Below are positions 6,762 to 15,884 of a stretch of 39,705 bases of DNA, piece after piece. The stretch spans positions 1-39,705 of the forward strand of contig CANQPO010000013.1 of the NCBI GenBank assembly GCA_947625695.1, read 5' to 3'. A program made the position numbers and the translations under genes. The DNA comes from an uncultured Clostridia bacterium. Lineage in GTDB: Bacteria; Bacillota; Clostridia; Christensenellales; Borkfalkiaceae. The notes beneath the pieces are model-generated. The model ran no database searches and was not told where the DNA came from. It worked only from the letters and a program-made list of their open reading frames with translations. The first letter of the stretch is position 1, and the number at the start of each line of letters is the position of its first letter.

Positions 6762-8048
6762 TTATTCCTCGGCGAATTTGATGACGTCCACGGGGCGTTT
6801 TTTCGCCTCGCGCAGGACGGGGAAGAGCGCGGAAAGGAGGGAAACGGCAAGGCACAGTGCAAAGACGCCGATAAACACGAGCGGCTGATAGGCGATAATC
6901 GCAACGTTCGTTCTCACCGCCGAGGCGATGAGCGTATTGCAAAACGGCGCGATCCCCGCGGTAAGGGCAAGGGCGAGCGCGCCCGAAAGAACCCCCAAAA
7001 ATCCGCTCTCGATGAGGAAAATCTTCAAAACGTCTGCGCTTCTTCCCCCCAGCGCGCGCAAAATGCCGATCATCTGCCGCTTTCCGTCGATGGAGAGATT
7101 GATAAACTGGAAGATCATGAGGGCGGAGAAGGCGGCAAGCACGCCGCCGACCGCTCCGAACGCGCTCGTGATTTTTGCGATCTCCTCGCTGAGCTTTGTA
7201 AACGGCTGAAACAGTTCGCTTCGGTATTCGGGGTGCGAATCGAAAAAGTCGCGCACCTTCTCCCCCGTCGCGGCGGAGCCGTCCCCCGCAAAATAGCCGA
7301 CGTCCACATTCTTTGCAAGCGTTTGAAAGAAGTCTCTGCTCACAAACAGCGCGCCCGTGTACGGCTCTATTCCCACGCACGGACCGAACGTGATGGAAGA
7401 AAACGTCCCTTCCGTCTCGGCATACTGCTTGGCGTAGGAGCAGCCGTCGTTTTGATAGACTCCCGCGATGACGACCGCGCTCGGCGAGGGAAATCTGAAT
7501 TCAAGCTCTTGCCCGATAAGCCCCTCCGCGCTCTCGGCAAGCCCGCTGGCGAGCAAGCCGTTTGCAAGGCAGGACGGAATGAGGACCTCCCCTCCCGCAA
7601 GTCCGCCCTTTCCCGCGAGAAGCTCTATCCCCTCGGCAGAAAGGATCTCTTCGTCAAAACAGCCGACTACCCCTACCTGCACGGTCACATGTACGTGGTG
7701 TTGTACCATGTAGGAGGGCATGCCGCTTGCCGCCTCCTCCCCGCATTCGTAGTACGCTTCTCTAAAAGAGAGCGCGCCGCAGGGTAACCCCCATTCGGTA
7801 GAGAGCTGCTTTACATTGTCGTAGGTCAGCGTTTCGGTCGGATAGAGGGAGATGGCGTCGCCGAATTGCACGTAAGTTTGCACTTTGGCGCGGGCTTCGT
7901 CGTAGGAACCCACAAGGATGGCGAGCCCCGTCATCCCGAAGGCGACGGCCGCAAGCAGCACGGTAAGGCAGAACCGCACGGGTTTTTTGATGGAAAGCCC
8001 CATTTTCAGGGCAGTTTTCAGCGGCAATTTATGTTTTCTTTTTGCCAT
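6762..8048 (-). CDS. FtsX/MacB-type ABC transporter permease
   Basis: 428 aa. One N-terminal membrane helix (about 25-47), an extracellular domain of about 240 residues, and three C-terminal helices (near 295-320, 340-370 and 385-410) with the FtsX signature stretch GKRQMIGILRALGGRSADVLKIFLIES. This is the MacB/FtsX fold: the membrane part couples ATP hydrolysis by a partner ATPase to mechanical work on substrates outside the membrane, often antimicrobial peptides. It has no ATPase domain, so it must use the ATPase at 11806-12486. Its start overlaps the end of the preceding permease by 20 bp, so translation is coupled. It is the shortest and most diverged of the set, and last gene of the operon. 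Confidence 0.85.
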   Translation of the reverse strand: MAKRKHKLPLKTALKMGLSIKKPVRFCLTVLLAAVAFGMTGLAILVGSYDEARAKVQTYVQFGDAISLYPTETLTYDNVKQLSTEWGLPCGALSFREAYYECGEEAASGMPSYMVQHHVHVTVQVGVVGCFDEEILSAEGIELLAGKGGLAGGEVLIPSCLANGLLASGLAESAEGLIGQELEFRFPSPSAVVIAGVYQNDGCSYAKQYAETEGTFSSITFGPCVGIEPYTGALFVSRDFFQTLAKNVDVGYFAGDGSAATGEKVRDFFDSHPEYRSELFQPFTKLSEEIAKITSAFGAVGGVLAAFSALMIFQFINLSIDGKRQMIGILRALGGRSADVLKIFLIESGFLGVLSGALALALTAGIAPFCNTLIASAVRTNVAIIAYQPLVFIGVFALCLAVSLLSALFPVLREAKKRPVDVIKFAEE

Positions 8049-9933
8049 TTTCTCCTCCCGAAGTTTTCCCCTTGATCATCTCGACGCAGGAATACTTCAA
8101 AAATTTGCGGACGGACAGCGCGGCGCAAAGCAGGGGCAGCCCCACGCTCACGAGTAAGATACACAAAATTTGCAAGATGCCGAAATCGAACAGCGGCACT
8201 CCCCGTACTTGGAGTCCGGTGGGATACATCCAACCCCAACACAGCGCTGCAACGCACGCCGTCGCAAGCAGGAAGATCGCAAGCCCGAGCAACAAACTCT
8301 CCAACAAATAAATTTTGTAGATATCCCGATTGCGCGCGCCGAGCGCTTTCATTACCCCCATCTGCTTGCGTTTCCCCTCCACCGAGGCGGAGATGAGGGT
8401 GAAACAGAGCAGCGCGCCGAAGATGGCGAAGAGCGCCCCGCCCGCCGCGCTGAACGTCTGCATAATGCGGAAGCTCCCCGTGGCGTTGAAAATCAAGCTC
8501 GTCAGTTCATGCTCTTCGGCGATCAAGATGAGGTCGGAAGGATAGGGCATCCCCACGCCGGTGGCGCGGTACCGTTCGATGTTTTCCCCGTGGAGCGCAA
8601 GCACGCTTTTCACCGTCTTTCTGTCCGTCGGGCGGGGCGAGACGACTGCAAACGCCCCTCCATCGGGATAGAAAATGTCCGTCCACGCCTTGCTCACAAA
8701 GAGGTTGTGCTGCAAAAAGAGCTTGCGGTTGAGATAATCGACATTCTCAAGATACCACTCCGCGTTGCAGCCCGTGTCTACCACGCCCGAGATCGTCACC
8801 GTGTAAAACATGTCCTTGGGAACGCCGAAATTTTCGCTGTCGTATTTTCCGAACCGCTCCCCCGTTTGAAGGTTGCCGTAGAGGGCAAGTTTCTTGCCGA
8901 TAAGGTCCTCCGCGCGCGTGACGCGGACGATTTTCCCCTCTTCGATCGCGGGGAATTCCTCCTCGTTCAAGATCACGCCGTCGTACTCCTCGGGGTCGTA
9001 CCACGGCTCCTCGGGAAGGTTGTATTGGGGAACGACCATCTCCCCCGCTTCTACGTCCTCATACAGATAGTAGCCCCGCGCCATGAACTCGTGAAGGAAG
9101 CAGGCGTCGATCGCGACCTCGTCCGCCTTTTGCGGCATATGCCCCGCAAGAAGGGAAAAACCGAACGCTCCAAGCAGTTCCTCTGGAAGATAGGCGAGAT
9201 TTTGCCTCAGATTCGTGTCGTCATACGCCGAGACGCGCGTCGCCACGCGGTGTTCGGAAAGGAGAGGCCCCTCTTCGTTGGAAAAATCGTAGTTGTATTT
9301 TCTCTGATACTCCGCCGAATAGGGAGTCCTCTCCGCAAGAGCCTTCATTTGCCCGAAAAAACGATCCTTGCGCACTTCGTCCATTTGTGAAATTCGCCCT
9401 TCCAACGCCCGTATTTCTTCGTTATAAGAACGCACCGAGGCGCGGCGGTCGTAATCGCCGTAAAAGAGGTTCCATTCGTAGATCTCGCCCGAGGCGATCA
9501 GACCCATATCGTAGCCCCTATCGGGAAAGCTGTAAAAAGTATTCGAACTGTGCCCGTAGGAGATCGGAGCATAGAGCTTGGCAAAGGAAAGCCCCGTCCG
9601 CGCGGAAATTTCGCCGATCTCTTCCCCGCTCAGATATTCCCGCACCGTTCGCTGTCCGACAAGGGGCAGGCTCTCGGAATACAGAAATCCTTGCGAAAGC
9701 GCGCTGTCCTCGCTGAAATCGCCTTTGAGGAATGTCAAGGCGGTGTGCGGCGAAGAGTTGAAAATTTTCACCTGTTTGCCTGTGTAGTCGACGATGAACA
9801 TGGTCGAAGTAAACCCGAACGCCGTGGCGCAAAAGGTGAGGAGCAGCACAGTGATCGCCGCGCGGAGCCAAGTTCCCTTCAATGCGCTCAAAGCGAGCGT
9901 CCATGCGGTTTTGAAAGAAAGTTTATGCTTCAT
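8029..9933 (-). CDS. FtsX/MacB-type ABC transporter permease (paralogue 2)
   Basis: 634 aa. N-terminal helix (about 18-42), a long extracellular domain of about 430 residues, and three C-terminal helices with EGKRKQMGVMKALGARNRDI, the conserved FtsX cytosolic loop. The first 60 and last 140 residues are almost identical to those of the permease at 9963-11816, while the extracellular domain is clearly different. The start ATG has GGAG 10 nt upstream. That ribosome site sits inside a relic of an ATPase C-terminus (9923-9976), showing the gene arose by copying an ATPase-permease pair. It probably pairs with the ATPase at 11806. Confidence 0.88.
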   Translation of the reverse strand: MKHKLSFKTAWTLALSALKGTWLRAAITVLLLTFCATAFGFTSTMFIVDYTGKQVKIFNSSPHTALTFLKGDFSEDSALSQGFLYSESLPLVGQRTVREYLSGEEIGEISARTGLSFAKLYAPISYGHSSNTFYSFPDRGYDMGLIASGEIYEWNLFYGDYDRRASVRSYNEEIRALEGRISQMDEVRKDRFFGQMKALAERTPYSAEYQRKYNYDFSNEEGPLLSEHRVATRVSAYDDTNLRQNLAYLPEELLGAFGFSLLAGHMPQKADEVAIDACFLHEFMARGYYLYEDVEAGEMVVPQYNLPEEPWYDPEEYDGVILNEEEFPAIEEGKIVRVTRAEDLIGKKLALYGNLQTGERFGKYDSENFGVPKDMFYTVTISGVVDTGCNAEWYLENVDYLNRKLFLQHNLFVSKAWTDIFYPDGGAFAVVSPRPTDRKTVKSVLALHGENIERYRATGVGMPYPSDLILIAEEHELTSLIFNATGSFRIMQTFSAAGGALFAIFGALLCFTLISASVEGKRKQMGVMKALGARNRDIYKIYLLESLLLGLAIFLLATACVAALCWGWMYPTGLQVRGVPLFDFGILQILCILLVSVGLPLLCAALSVRKFLKYSCVEMIKGKTSGGENGKKKT

Positions 9934-9976
9934 CAGCTTTCATCTCCGTGCCGGAGACCACTCTACCGTCCGCAAG
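9923..9976 (-). pseudogene. Relic of an ABC ATPase C-terminus
   Basis: On the minus strand this stretch reads LADGRVVSGTEMKADEA and stop, against LADGKVVSDTEMKADEA at the end of the real ATPase (11806-11862). The DNA matches almost base for base. The rest of this ATPase copy is missing. The relic now supplies the ribosome site for the permease at 9933 and, in another frame, the last residues of the upstream permease. Confidence 0.85.
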
Positions 9977-11816
9977 ATTTCTGACTCCGGACATGACGAG
10001 TCCCCTTTTTCCCTTCCACGCTGTTTTTCATCATCTCGACGCAAGAATACTTCAAAAATTTGCGGACGGACAGCGCGGCGCAGAGCACGGGCAGTCCCAC
10101 GCTCACGAGTAAGATACACAAAATTTGCAAGATACCGAAATCGAATACCGGAATGCCATGCACATCAAACCACCCGCCGGGGTATAACCAACCCCAACAC
10201 AGCGCGGCAACGCACGCCGTCGCAAGCAGGAAGATGACAAACCCGAGCAACAAACTCTCCAACAAATAAATTTTGTAAATATCCCGATTACGCGCTCCGA
10301 GCGCCTTCATTACCCCCATCTGCTTGCGTTTCCCCTCCACCGAGGCGGAGATGAGGGTGAAACAGAGAATTGCGCCGAACACTGCCGTAATGACGCCACA
10401 GCCGGAGCTGATTGGCGCAAAAAGATCAAACATGTCGTGCCACCTAAAAAGCAGTCGTGAAATTTCTTTTTCTTCTACGATCAAGAGAAGGTCAGACGGG
10501 AAGTTTTCGCCGATCGGAACTGCGTTGTAGCGGTCAAACGACTCTTCAAGGAGAGAGATCACCCTTTCGATGGCCTTTCTATCCGTTGGACGGGGCGCGA
10601 TCACTTCATACGCTTCGCCGTTCGGGAAAAAAATGTCTGTCCACGCTTTACTCACATAAATGCAGTCTTGCAAATAGAAATTACGCGACGTACTGCTTAT
10701 GCTTTTATAGAAGTCGATCCCGCAACCCGTGTCCAAAACGCCCGTGATCGTAACGATATAATACTCGTCTGCGGGAGTATGGAAATAACTGTCCACTCTG
10801 TGTCCGAATATGGTGCCGCTTTCGAGATTGCCGAGCAGCGCGATCTTTTTCCCCACAAGGTCCTCCGCCTTGGTCACCTTCACCACTTTGCTCTCGTCGA
10901 TGGCGGGAAATTCGTCCTCATTCAGAATGTAATATGCGGGCAAATTCGGGTCGTACCATTCTTCTCCGGAAAGATTGTACATCGGCTCCGCCATGTTCCC
11001 CGCCTCAACGTCCTCGTAAAGATAATATCCCCGCTTCATAAATTCATGGAGAAAGCACTCGTTAATTGCCACCTCGTCTGCTTCTTGCGGCATTTTCCCC
11101 GCAAGGAGAGAAAAGCCAAACTCTCCCAAAGTAACTTCGGGAATATAGGCTAAATTCTGCGCATATCTGACATCGCTATCGGAAACGGGGGTGCTGACGC
11201 CGTGCTCGGTTTCGTCGGGGACATATTTTTCGCTATATGCTTTTTCATATGGAGTATGAAGGAGATACATACCTAATGTTTCCCGATTGATCGTCCCATC
11301 CAGCAATCCTTCGTTAAAAGACCGAACGGAGGCGCGGCGGTCGAAATCTCCGTAAAAGAGATTGTATCTCGGAGCGCTGCAAGAGGGAAGCATGCCCATA
11401 TAGTAATCGTCGTCCATGAAGGCGCGCATACTCGGCGTGGGGGCAAATATCCTTGCAAATTCGAGCCCTGTGGTCTCTTCGATGCGCGTGATCTCGCTTC
11501 TCGAAAGATATTCTCGCACATCAGTTCGGCCCGGGGCGACCGGAACATGAATTACTTCATCGAAATAGGAATCGCGTTCGGACACCGTGCCGTCGCTCTT
11601 ATCGGCCTTGACAAAACCGACCGTAGACAGCGGAGAGAGGTTGAAAATTTTCACCTGTTTGCCGGTGTAGTCGGCGATGAACATGGTGGATGTAAACCCG
11701 AACGCCGTGGCGCAAAAGGTGAGGAGCAGCACGGTGATCGCCGTGCGGAGCCAAGTTCCCTTCAATGCGCTCAAAGCGAGCGCCAATGCCGTTTTGAAGG
11801 GGAGCTTATGCTTCAT
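9963..11816 (-). CDS. FtsX/MacB-type ABC transporter permease (paralogue 1)
   Basis: 617 aa, same plan as its neighbour: N-terminal helix, an extracellular domain of about 410 residues, three C-terminal helices and the EGKRKQMGVMKALGARNRDI loop. The ATG overlaps the ATPase gene by 11 bp, so the two are translationally coupled and form the founding pair of the locus. Its C-terminal tail (RHVRSQKSCGR) is odd: it is read out of frame from the ATPase relic, replacing the tail seen in the paralogue. Likely role is export of, or defence against, a peptide or lipid at the outer face; the substrate cannot be told from the sequence. Confidence 0.88.
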   Translation of the reverse strand: MKHKLPFKTALALALSALKGTWLRTAITVLLLTFCATAFGFTSTMFIADYTGKQVKIFNLSPLSTVGFVKADKSDGTVSERDSYFDEVIHVPVAPGRTDVREYLSRSEITRIEETTGLEFARIFAPTPSMRAFMDDDYYMGMLPSCSAPRYNLFYGDFDRRASVRSFNEGLLDGTINRETLGMYLLHTPYEKAYSEKYVPDETEHGVSTPVSDSDVRYAQNLAYIPEVTLGEFGFSLLAGKMPQEADEVAINECFLHEFMKRGYYLYEDVEAGNMAEPMYNLSGEEWYDPNLPAYYILNEDEFPAIDESKVVKVTKAEDLVGKKIALLGNLESGTIFGHRVDSYFHTPADEYYIVTITGVLDTGCGIDFYKSISSTSRNFYLQDCIYVSKAWTDIFFPNGEAYEVIAPRPTDRKAIERVISLLEESFDRYNAVPIGENFPSDLLLIVEEKEISRLLFRWHDMFDLFAPISSGCGVITAVFGAILCFTLISASVEGKRKQMGVMKALGARNRDIYKIYLLESLLLGFVIFLLATACVAALCWGWLYPGGWFDVHGIPVFDFGILQILCILLVSVGLPVLCAALSVRKFLKYSCVEMMKNSVEGKKGTRHVRSQKSCGR

Positions 11817-12486
11817 CGGCTTTCATCTCCGTGTCGGAGACCACCTTGCCGTCCGCAAGTTCGATGATGCGGTCCCCGAACGTCTCCGCAAAATCGCGGT
11901 CGTGCGTGACGACGATGACGAGCTTCTTCTCGGAGAGCTCTTTGAGAAGGGTCAGAATGTTTTTGCCCGTCTCCTCGTCGAGTGCGCCCGTGGGCTCGTC
12001 GGCAAAGATGATCTGCGGGTCCTTCATGAGGGCGCGGGCAATCGCCACCCGTTGCCGCTGTCCGCCCGAGAGCTCCATGGGCTTGCGCTTTGCCATGCCT
12101 TCGAGCCCCACGAGGGAGAGCATTTCCTCTACGTTTTCTGCCTTTCTCCCGATGAGCTCGAGCCCCAAGGCGACGTTCTCCTCCACCGTGAATTCGGGCA
12201 GGAGGTTGTACTCCTGAAAGACGAACCCGAGATATTCGCCGCGGTAGTTGTCGTAGTCGGCGTCTTTGAAATTTTTCGACGAGACGCCGTTTAAGACAAG
12301 TTCCCCTTCGGTGGGCGTATCGAGCCCGCCCATGAGGTGCAAAAGGGTGCTCTTGCCCGAGCCGCTCTTGCCGAGGATGAACACGAGCCCGCGCTCGCCG
12401 AACTGAAGGTCTATCCCCTTGAGCGCCTCCACAGGCACTCCTTTTTTGGGATAGTAGGTTTTTTTGAGATTTTTGACTTCGAACAT
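11806..12486 (-). CDS. ABC transporter ATPase, MacB/LolD type
   Basis: 226 aa from the ATG at 12486, chosen because GGAG lies 9 nt upstream and the domain starts there (MFEVKNLKKTYYPKKG). Walker A GKSGSGKST (near 38-46), Q loop FVFQEYNLL, signature LSGGQRQRVAIARAL, Walker B IIFADEPTGALD and H-loop THD are all intact. The protein binds and hydrolyses ATP in the cytosol and drives MacB/FtsX-like permeases. It is the only stand-alone ATPase for five intact permeases and one broken one in the region, so it is probably shared. First gene of the operon 11806 -> 9963 -> 8029 -> 6762. Confidence 0.93.
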   Translation of the reverse strand: MFEVKNLKKTYYPKKGVPVEALKGIDLQFGERGLVFILGKSGSGKSTLLHLMGGLDTPTEGELVLNGVSSKNFKDADYDNYRGEYLGFVFQEYNLLPEFTVEENVALGLELIGRKAENVEEMLSLVGLEGMAKRKPMELSGGQRQRVAIARALMKDPQIIFADEPTGALDEETGKNILTLLKELSEKKLVIVVTHDRDFAETFGDRIIELADGKVVSDTEMKADEA

Positions 12487-12624
12487 GGCGATGATCTCCT
12501 TTTTATTTTCTCCTGCTGAGCAGCATGTTAGCACGGTCAGCAAATTTATACAAGAGGTTTGGCGTATGCGGTAGCAATGACGGCGTAATTTGCACAATGA
12601 TATTTCGGTAGAGACCGATGTTTT

Positions 12625-12960
12625 AATTTTGTCATTTCACATCGAGCACTATTCTAAATTACGTCACCCTGCCCCGCATTCCTAATTACGTCACCCTGAG
12701 CGTAGTCGAAGGGTGTCCGCATTATAATAAGGACATTCCTCGACTGCGCTACTTCGCCTTCGGCTCGTGCCGCGCTTAGAGAAACAGAACTTCGCGCGGG
12801 GCGGATTGACGTTATTTGAGAACGGTGTTTCGTCCCGCGCTTCTATTATGTCATTTCGACCAAGCGAAGCGCGTGGAGAAATCTCACATTATTAAAATAA
12901 GGTAGAGATGTCTCGACAAGCTCAACATGACGTTATTTGAGAACGGTGTTTCGCTTTCCT
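12625..12960. repeat. Cluster of family A repeats
   Basis: Several overlapping copies: TTACGTCACCCTGAGCG, GTGCCGCGCTTAGAGAAACAG, GTCATTTCGACCAAGCGAAG, GTGGAGAAATCTCACATTAT and GACGTTATTTGAGAACGGTG (the last twice, near 12810 and 12932). No gene is seen from 12487 to 13163. Confidence 0.7.
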
Positions 12961-12964
12961 CCTC

Positions 12965-13160
12965 GCTGTCCCTTTTAGGGAAAGTGGCATGAGCGAAGCG
13001 AATGCCGAAAGGGTTTTCTAAAACCCCTCAGTCACTTCGTGACAGCTCCCCCAATGGGGGCGCCGAGAGTTTGCCCACCCCCTTAGTCCCCCTCCGGTGG
13101 AGGGGGTTCCGCTTTCATGCCCCCTCCGTGGGAGGGGGTAGGGGGTGGGGCGTCCAATTT
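12965..13160. repeat. Family C repeat followed by family B repeat
   Basis: Family C (12965-13068): CTGTCCCTTTTAGGGAAAG, then AAACCCCTCAGTCACTTCGT, then GACAGCTCCCCCAATGGGGG. Family B (13073-13160): CACCCCCTTAGTCCCCCTCC, GGTGGAGGGGG, then CCCCCTCCGTGGGAGGGGG. The family B part ends at the stop of the permease at 13164 and may help terminate it. Confidence 0.75.
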
Positions 13161-13163
13161 CCC

Positions 13164-14825
13164 CTACTTCTCCTTCTTGCCTTTTTCGGTCGCCTTTATC
13201 ATCTCCACGCAGGAGCGGCGCATGAAGAGCCGCAGCGGGAGAAGCACCGACAAAACGGGCACAATCAGGGAAGTCCCAGCAAGGAACAATGCGTTCCAGC
13301 CGTTGAAGATAAACGGGCTCGTTCCTTCAAAGCCTCGGTAGGCAAAGAGCGGCCCGAAGTAGCAGTAGAATACGGTAAGAGTGATCACAAGGGCCACCAA
13401 AAAGACGACAAGCCCGAGAAATGCCGTTCCGATGAGGAAATACGTCGATATTTTCCCCCTGCTCCCGCCAAGGGCGCGCATGACGCCGATCTCCCTGTGC
13501 GCTTGCTGCAGGACGGCGTTCATGAGGACGGCGTTCAGAACGACCGAGAACACGAGGAAAATAAGCCCGATCCCACTGAGAATGAGCGACGTTTGTTGTG
13601 CCGTTGTCGTTCCGTACTCAAACAAAGAGGAGGAGCCTTCCGCTCCGATCATGAAATTGTAATAGTCAAGCTGTGCGGCCGCGTAGGGATAGCTCTTTGT
13701 AAACTCCGCAAGTTTCTCCTCCTGTTGCCGTTTGCTCAAATCGAGCACGAGGTTCAGCGTCTCATCCGATATGGGGCCTTTGGCGATCAAGCCGCCCGTA
13801 TAGAGGTCCCCTTTCTCCAGATGCGCTTGCCGCCAAGCCTCCGAATGGAAAACGATCTGTCCGAACCAGCCGTACTCGTCCGCGTTCCCGTCAAAGCACC
13901 CGCCGCCGAAAGCAAGGGCCTTGGCGTTGAGGCTTGTATATCTTTCGGTCGAACTCGCGTCCACGACTCCGACGATCACGCTTTGTTCGTAGCGATCTGT
14001 TTCGGGATAAATCCCGTCCATGTGACTTTCAAGAAGTTCGGGAGCCTGAAAGGGCATAAAGGTGGCAAGCGTTTTGCCGAGAATATCTTGATAGGAGGAG
14101 ATCGCTATCCCGTTCTCTTCGGGCGGCTGTACATCGTAATCTACGACATACGCGTCTTGGTATTCGTCGTTATAATATCCCATTTCCTTCTTCAGGCCGC
14201 CGTTTGCGATCGCGTCGATATAGCCGCCCCACGCAAACCGTTCATAGAGGCCGACGTCGATGGCGATCTCGTTCTCCGCTTGGGGATACCGTCCCGCCGC
14301 AAGTTGAAAACCGAACTCGTGAAACGCCTGCTCTTCTCCCGCGATGGCGCTTAGAAGCCTGATCATGTGCGGGGGGCGGTTTTCTTGCTCCTCGAGCCAT
14401 TCGCTGTATTCCGCCGTAGGTTTCCCGTCGATCTCCTTTACGCCGCGGAAATAGAACTTATCAATGTACGCCTGCACCTCGGTATCGGTGCGGCAAACAG
14501 AGAGAAACCCGAGCGGAAGCTCCTCGATCTGCCGCACTTCGCTCGGAGAATAGTATGGTCTGCCCCACACGTCTCCCGACGCGTGCAGACCCGTGAGGCT
14601 GTCAACGTTTATACTGATCTCATTCGAAAAGGTCAAATATTTTCTCTCGTGTAGCATGTTCTGATACGCCCGATGAAAATACTCCTCGCGGTCATAGGAA
14701 TAGCCCGTAAAGGCAAGGGAAAAAATGGCAAGGGAGATCGCCGTAAGCAACACGGTGATCCCCCTCGTCACCCACTTCCCGCGGAAGGTAAATTTCAGTG
14801 ATGTATAAACGGGATTGATCTTCAT
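13164..14825 (-). CDS. FtsX-type ABC transporter permease (Xre-linked cassette 1)
   Basis: 553 aa from the ATG at 14825 (MKINPVYTSLKFTFRGKW), with GAGG 5 nt upstream and TATAAT near 14880 on the minus strand. One N-terminal helix, an extracellular domain of about 330 residues, and three C-terminal helices with EIGVMRALGGSRGKISTYF, the FtsX loop. The C-terminus (RLFMRRSCVEMIKATEKGKK) is shared with the other cassette permeases. Directly upstream lies a conserved operator-like box and then the membrane-bound Xre gene 14962-15528, so this permease is probably controlled by that regulator. No ATPase is encoded in the cassette. Confidence 0.87.
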   Translation of the reverse strand: MKINPVYTSLKFTFRGKWVTRGITVLLTAISLAIFSLAFTGYSYDREEYFHRAYQNMLHERKYLTFSNEISINVDSLTGLHASGDVWGRPYYSPSEVRQIEELPLGFLSVCRTDTEVQAYIDKFYFRGVKEIDGKPTAEYSEWLEEQENRPPHMIRLLSAIAGEEQAFHEFGFQLAAGRYPQAENEIAIDVGLYERFAWGGYIDAIANGGLKKEMGYYNDEYQDAYVVDYDVQPPEENGIAISSYQDILGKTLATFMPFQAPELLESHMDGIYPETDRYEQSVIVGVVDASSTERYTSLNAKALAFGGGCFDGNADEYGWFGQIVFHSEAWRQAHLEKGDLYTGGLIAKGPISDETLNLVLDLSKRQQEEKLAEFTKSYPYAAAQLDYYNFMIGAEGSSSLFEYGTTTAQQTSLILSGIGLIFLVFSVVLNAVLMNAVLQQAHREIGVMRALGGSRGKISTYFLIGTAFLGLVVFLVALVITLTVFYCYFGPLFAYRGFEGTSPFIFNGWNALFLAGTSLIVPVLSVLLPLRLFMRRSCVEMIKATEKGKKEK

Positions 14826-14903
14826 GACGGCCTCATCGCGCAAAGCTCGGAAACTTTTTGCGTCTTTGGAGATGGCTCTATTATAACATGCTTTTGCGCG
14901 ATT

Positions 14904-14956
14904 GTGTGTAAAAATACTGTAACTTTTTGTGCCAAGATTTGCTACTTGTGCGACAA
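14904..14956 (-). promoter_or_regulatory. Conserved regulatory box upstream of permease cassette 1
   Basis: About 53 bp almost identical to 15567-15618 and, truncated, to 18946-18992. On the plus strand it includes GTAAAAATACTGTAACTTTT and GCTACTTGTGCGACAAATTT. The minus-strand TATAAT of the permease follows it. Its presence upstream of the permease and of the Xre gene suggests the operator of that Xre protein. Confidence 0.6.
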
Positions 14957-14961
14957 ATTTG

Positions 14962-15528
14962 CTATTCTGCTTTGTCCTGTTCTGCACTCCATTGCTTCTT
15001 TCGTCTTTTCCATCGCAGGAAAAACATGACCGCAACGGAGATCACCACGGCGCAGAGAACGATCACCAAAAACCAGAATAAGACGGCATAGTCCATGTGA
15101 GCTACCGTTATGACCACGGTTTCGGCTCCTGTATTGGAAATAAAGGCTATTTCGCCGCAGATATACAGCGCCAGAGCGAGAACAGGCACAAGACAGCAGA
15201 GCGCGATCAGCGCATTCCGCCTTCTCTTTTTCTTCTTTTCCTCGGCTTGCATTTGCAGGAACAGCTGTATCGTGGCTCGTTCGTTTGTTTGCGCAGGAGC
15301 TTGCTCGGAAGTTCTTTCCGCAGTTTCGGCGACGGCCGCCTCTTCGGCAAGTTCGGCATAGCCAACGCCGAGCGCATGGCATATGTTTTCCATGTCCTCC
15401 GCGCGCGGGACGGCGCGGCCGTTCTCCCAACGGCACACCGTCTGCCGCGAAACGCCGACCTCTTCCGCCAATCTTTCCTGCGAAATGCCGCGGAGCTTCC
15501 GCAGATGTTTTAACTTTTCCCTATCCAT
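14962..15528 (-). CDS. Membrane-anchored Xre-family regulator (copy 1)
   Basis: 188 aa. Residues 4-58 form a Cro/C1-type helix-turn-helix (LRGISQERLAEEVGVSRQTV, then CRWENGRAVP). A Gln/Glu/Thr-rich linker and a basic stretch (EEKKKKRRRN) lead to two membrane helices at about 105-127 and 143-168. A DNA-binding domain tethered to the membrane fits a sensor of cell-envelope stress or of transporter state. No ribosome site precedes the ATG; TATAAT ends 12 nt upstream, so the mRNA has a very short leader. It lies between the two box copies and reads into the permease at 14825. Near-identical copy at 18997-19569. Confidence 0.85.
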   Translation of the reverse strand: MDREKLKHLRKLRGISQERLAEEVGVSRQTVCRWENGRAVPRAEDMENICHALGVGYAELAEEAAVAETAERTSEQAPAQTNERATIQLFLQMQAEEKKKKRRRNALIALCCLVPVLALALYICGEIAFISNTGAETVVITVAHMDYAVLFWFLVIVLCAVVISVAVMFFLRWKRRKKQWSAEQDKAE

Positions 15529-15540
15529 AAATATATTTTC

Positions 15541-15618
15541 ATTATAACCGATTTTCGGGAAATCGTGTGTAAAAATACTGTAACTTTCTGTACCAAAATT
15601 TGCTACTTTTGCGACAAT
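15541..15618 (-). promoter_or_regulatory. Promoter and operator region of Xre copy 1
   Basis: TATAAT on the minus strand (15541-15546), a palindrome CGATTTTCGGGAAATCG (15549-15565) in the spacer, then the conserved box (15567-15618). The arrangement suggests autoregulation. Confidence 0.6.
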
Positions 15619-15688
15619 TTTACTCTTTGGCTCGCCGGAGGCCGGTTTTGCGCGGCTACCCGTTGAGGGAGGGCAAGATTTCCCAATA

Positions 15689-15880
15689 TGTCATTTCGAG
15701 CGGAGCATTCTCAATTTGTCATTTCGACCAAGCGAAGCGCGTGGAGAAATCTCACATTATTAAAATAAGGTAGAGACCCATTCGACTCCACTTCGTTCCG
15801 CTCAGGGTGACATTTTAGAAAGGAGCCCACCCCCTTAAGTCCCCCTCCGGTGGAGGGGGTAGGGGGGTGGGCGTCCAATT
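15689..15880. repeat. Family A then family B repeats
   Basis: TGTCATTTCGAGCGGAGCAT (15689) and a second GTCATTTCGACCAAGCGAAG, TGGAGAAATCTCACATTAT, then CACTTCGTTCCGCTCAGGGT. Family B (15829-15880) with CCCTCCGGTGGAGGGGG ends at the stop of the permease at 15885. No gene between 15529 and 15884. Confidence 0.75.
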
Positions 15881-15884
15881 TCCC

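Noticed and set aside
8170-9390. 406-codon open frame on the plus strand
   Set aside because: It is antisense to the clear FtsX permease at 8029-9933, has no ribosome site, and its composition is the mirror of a GC-rich coding frame.
13002-14354. 450-codon plus-strand open frame
   Set aside because: Antisense to the permease at 13164-14825 and starting inside repeats; the translation has no recognisable domain.
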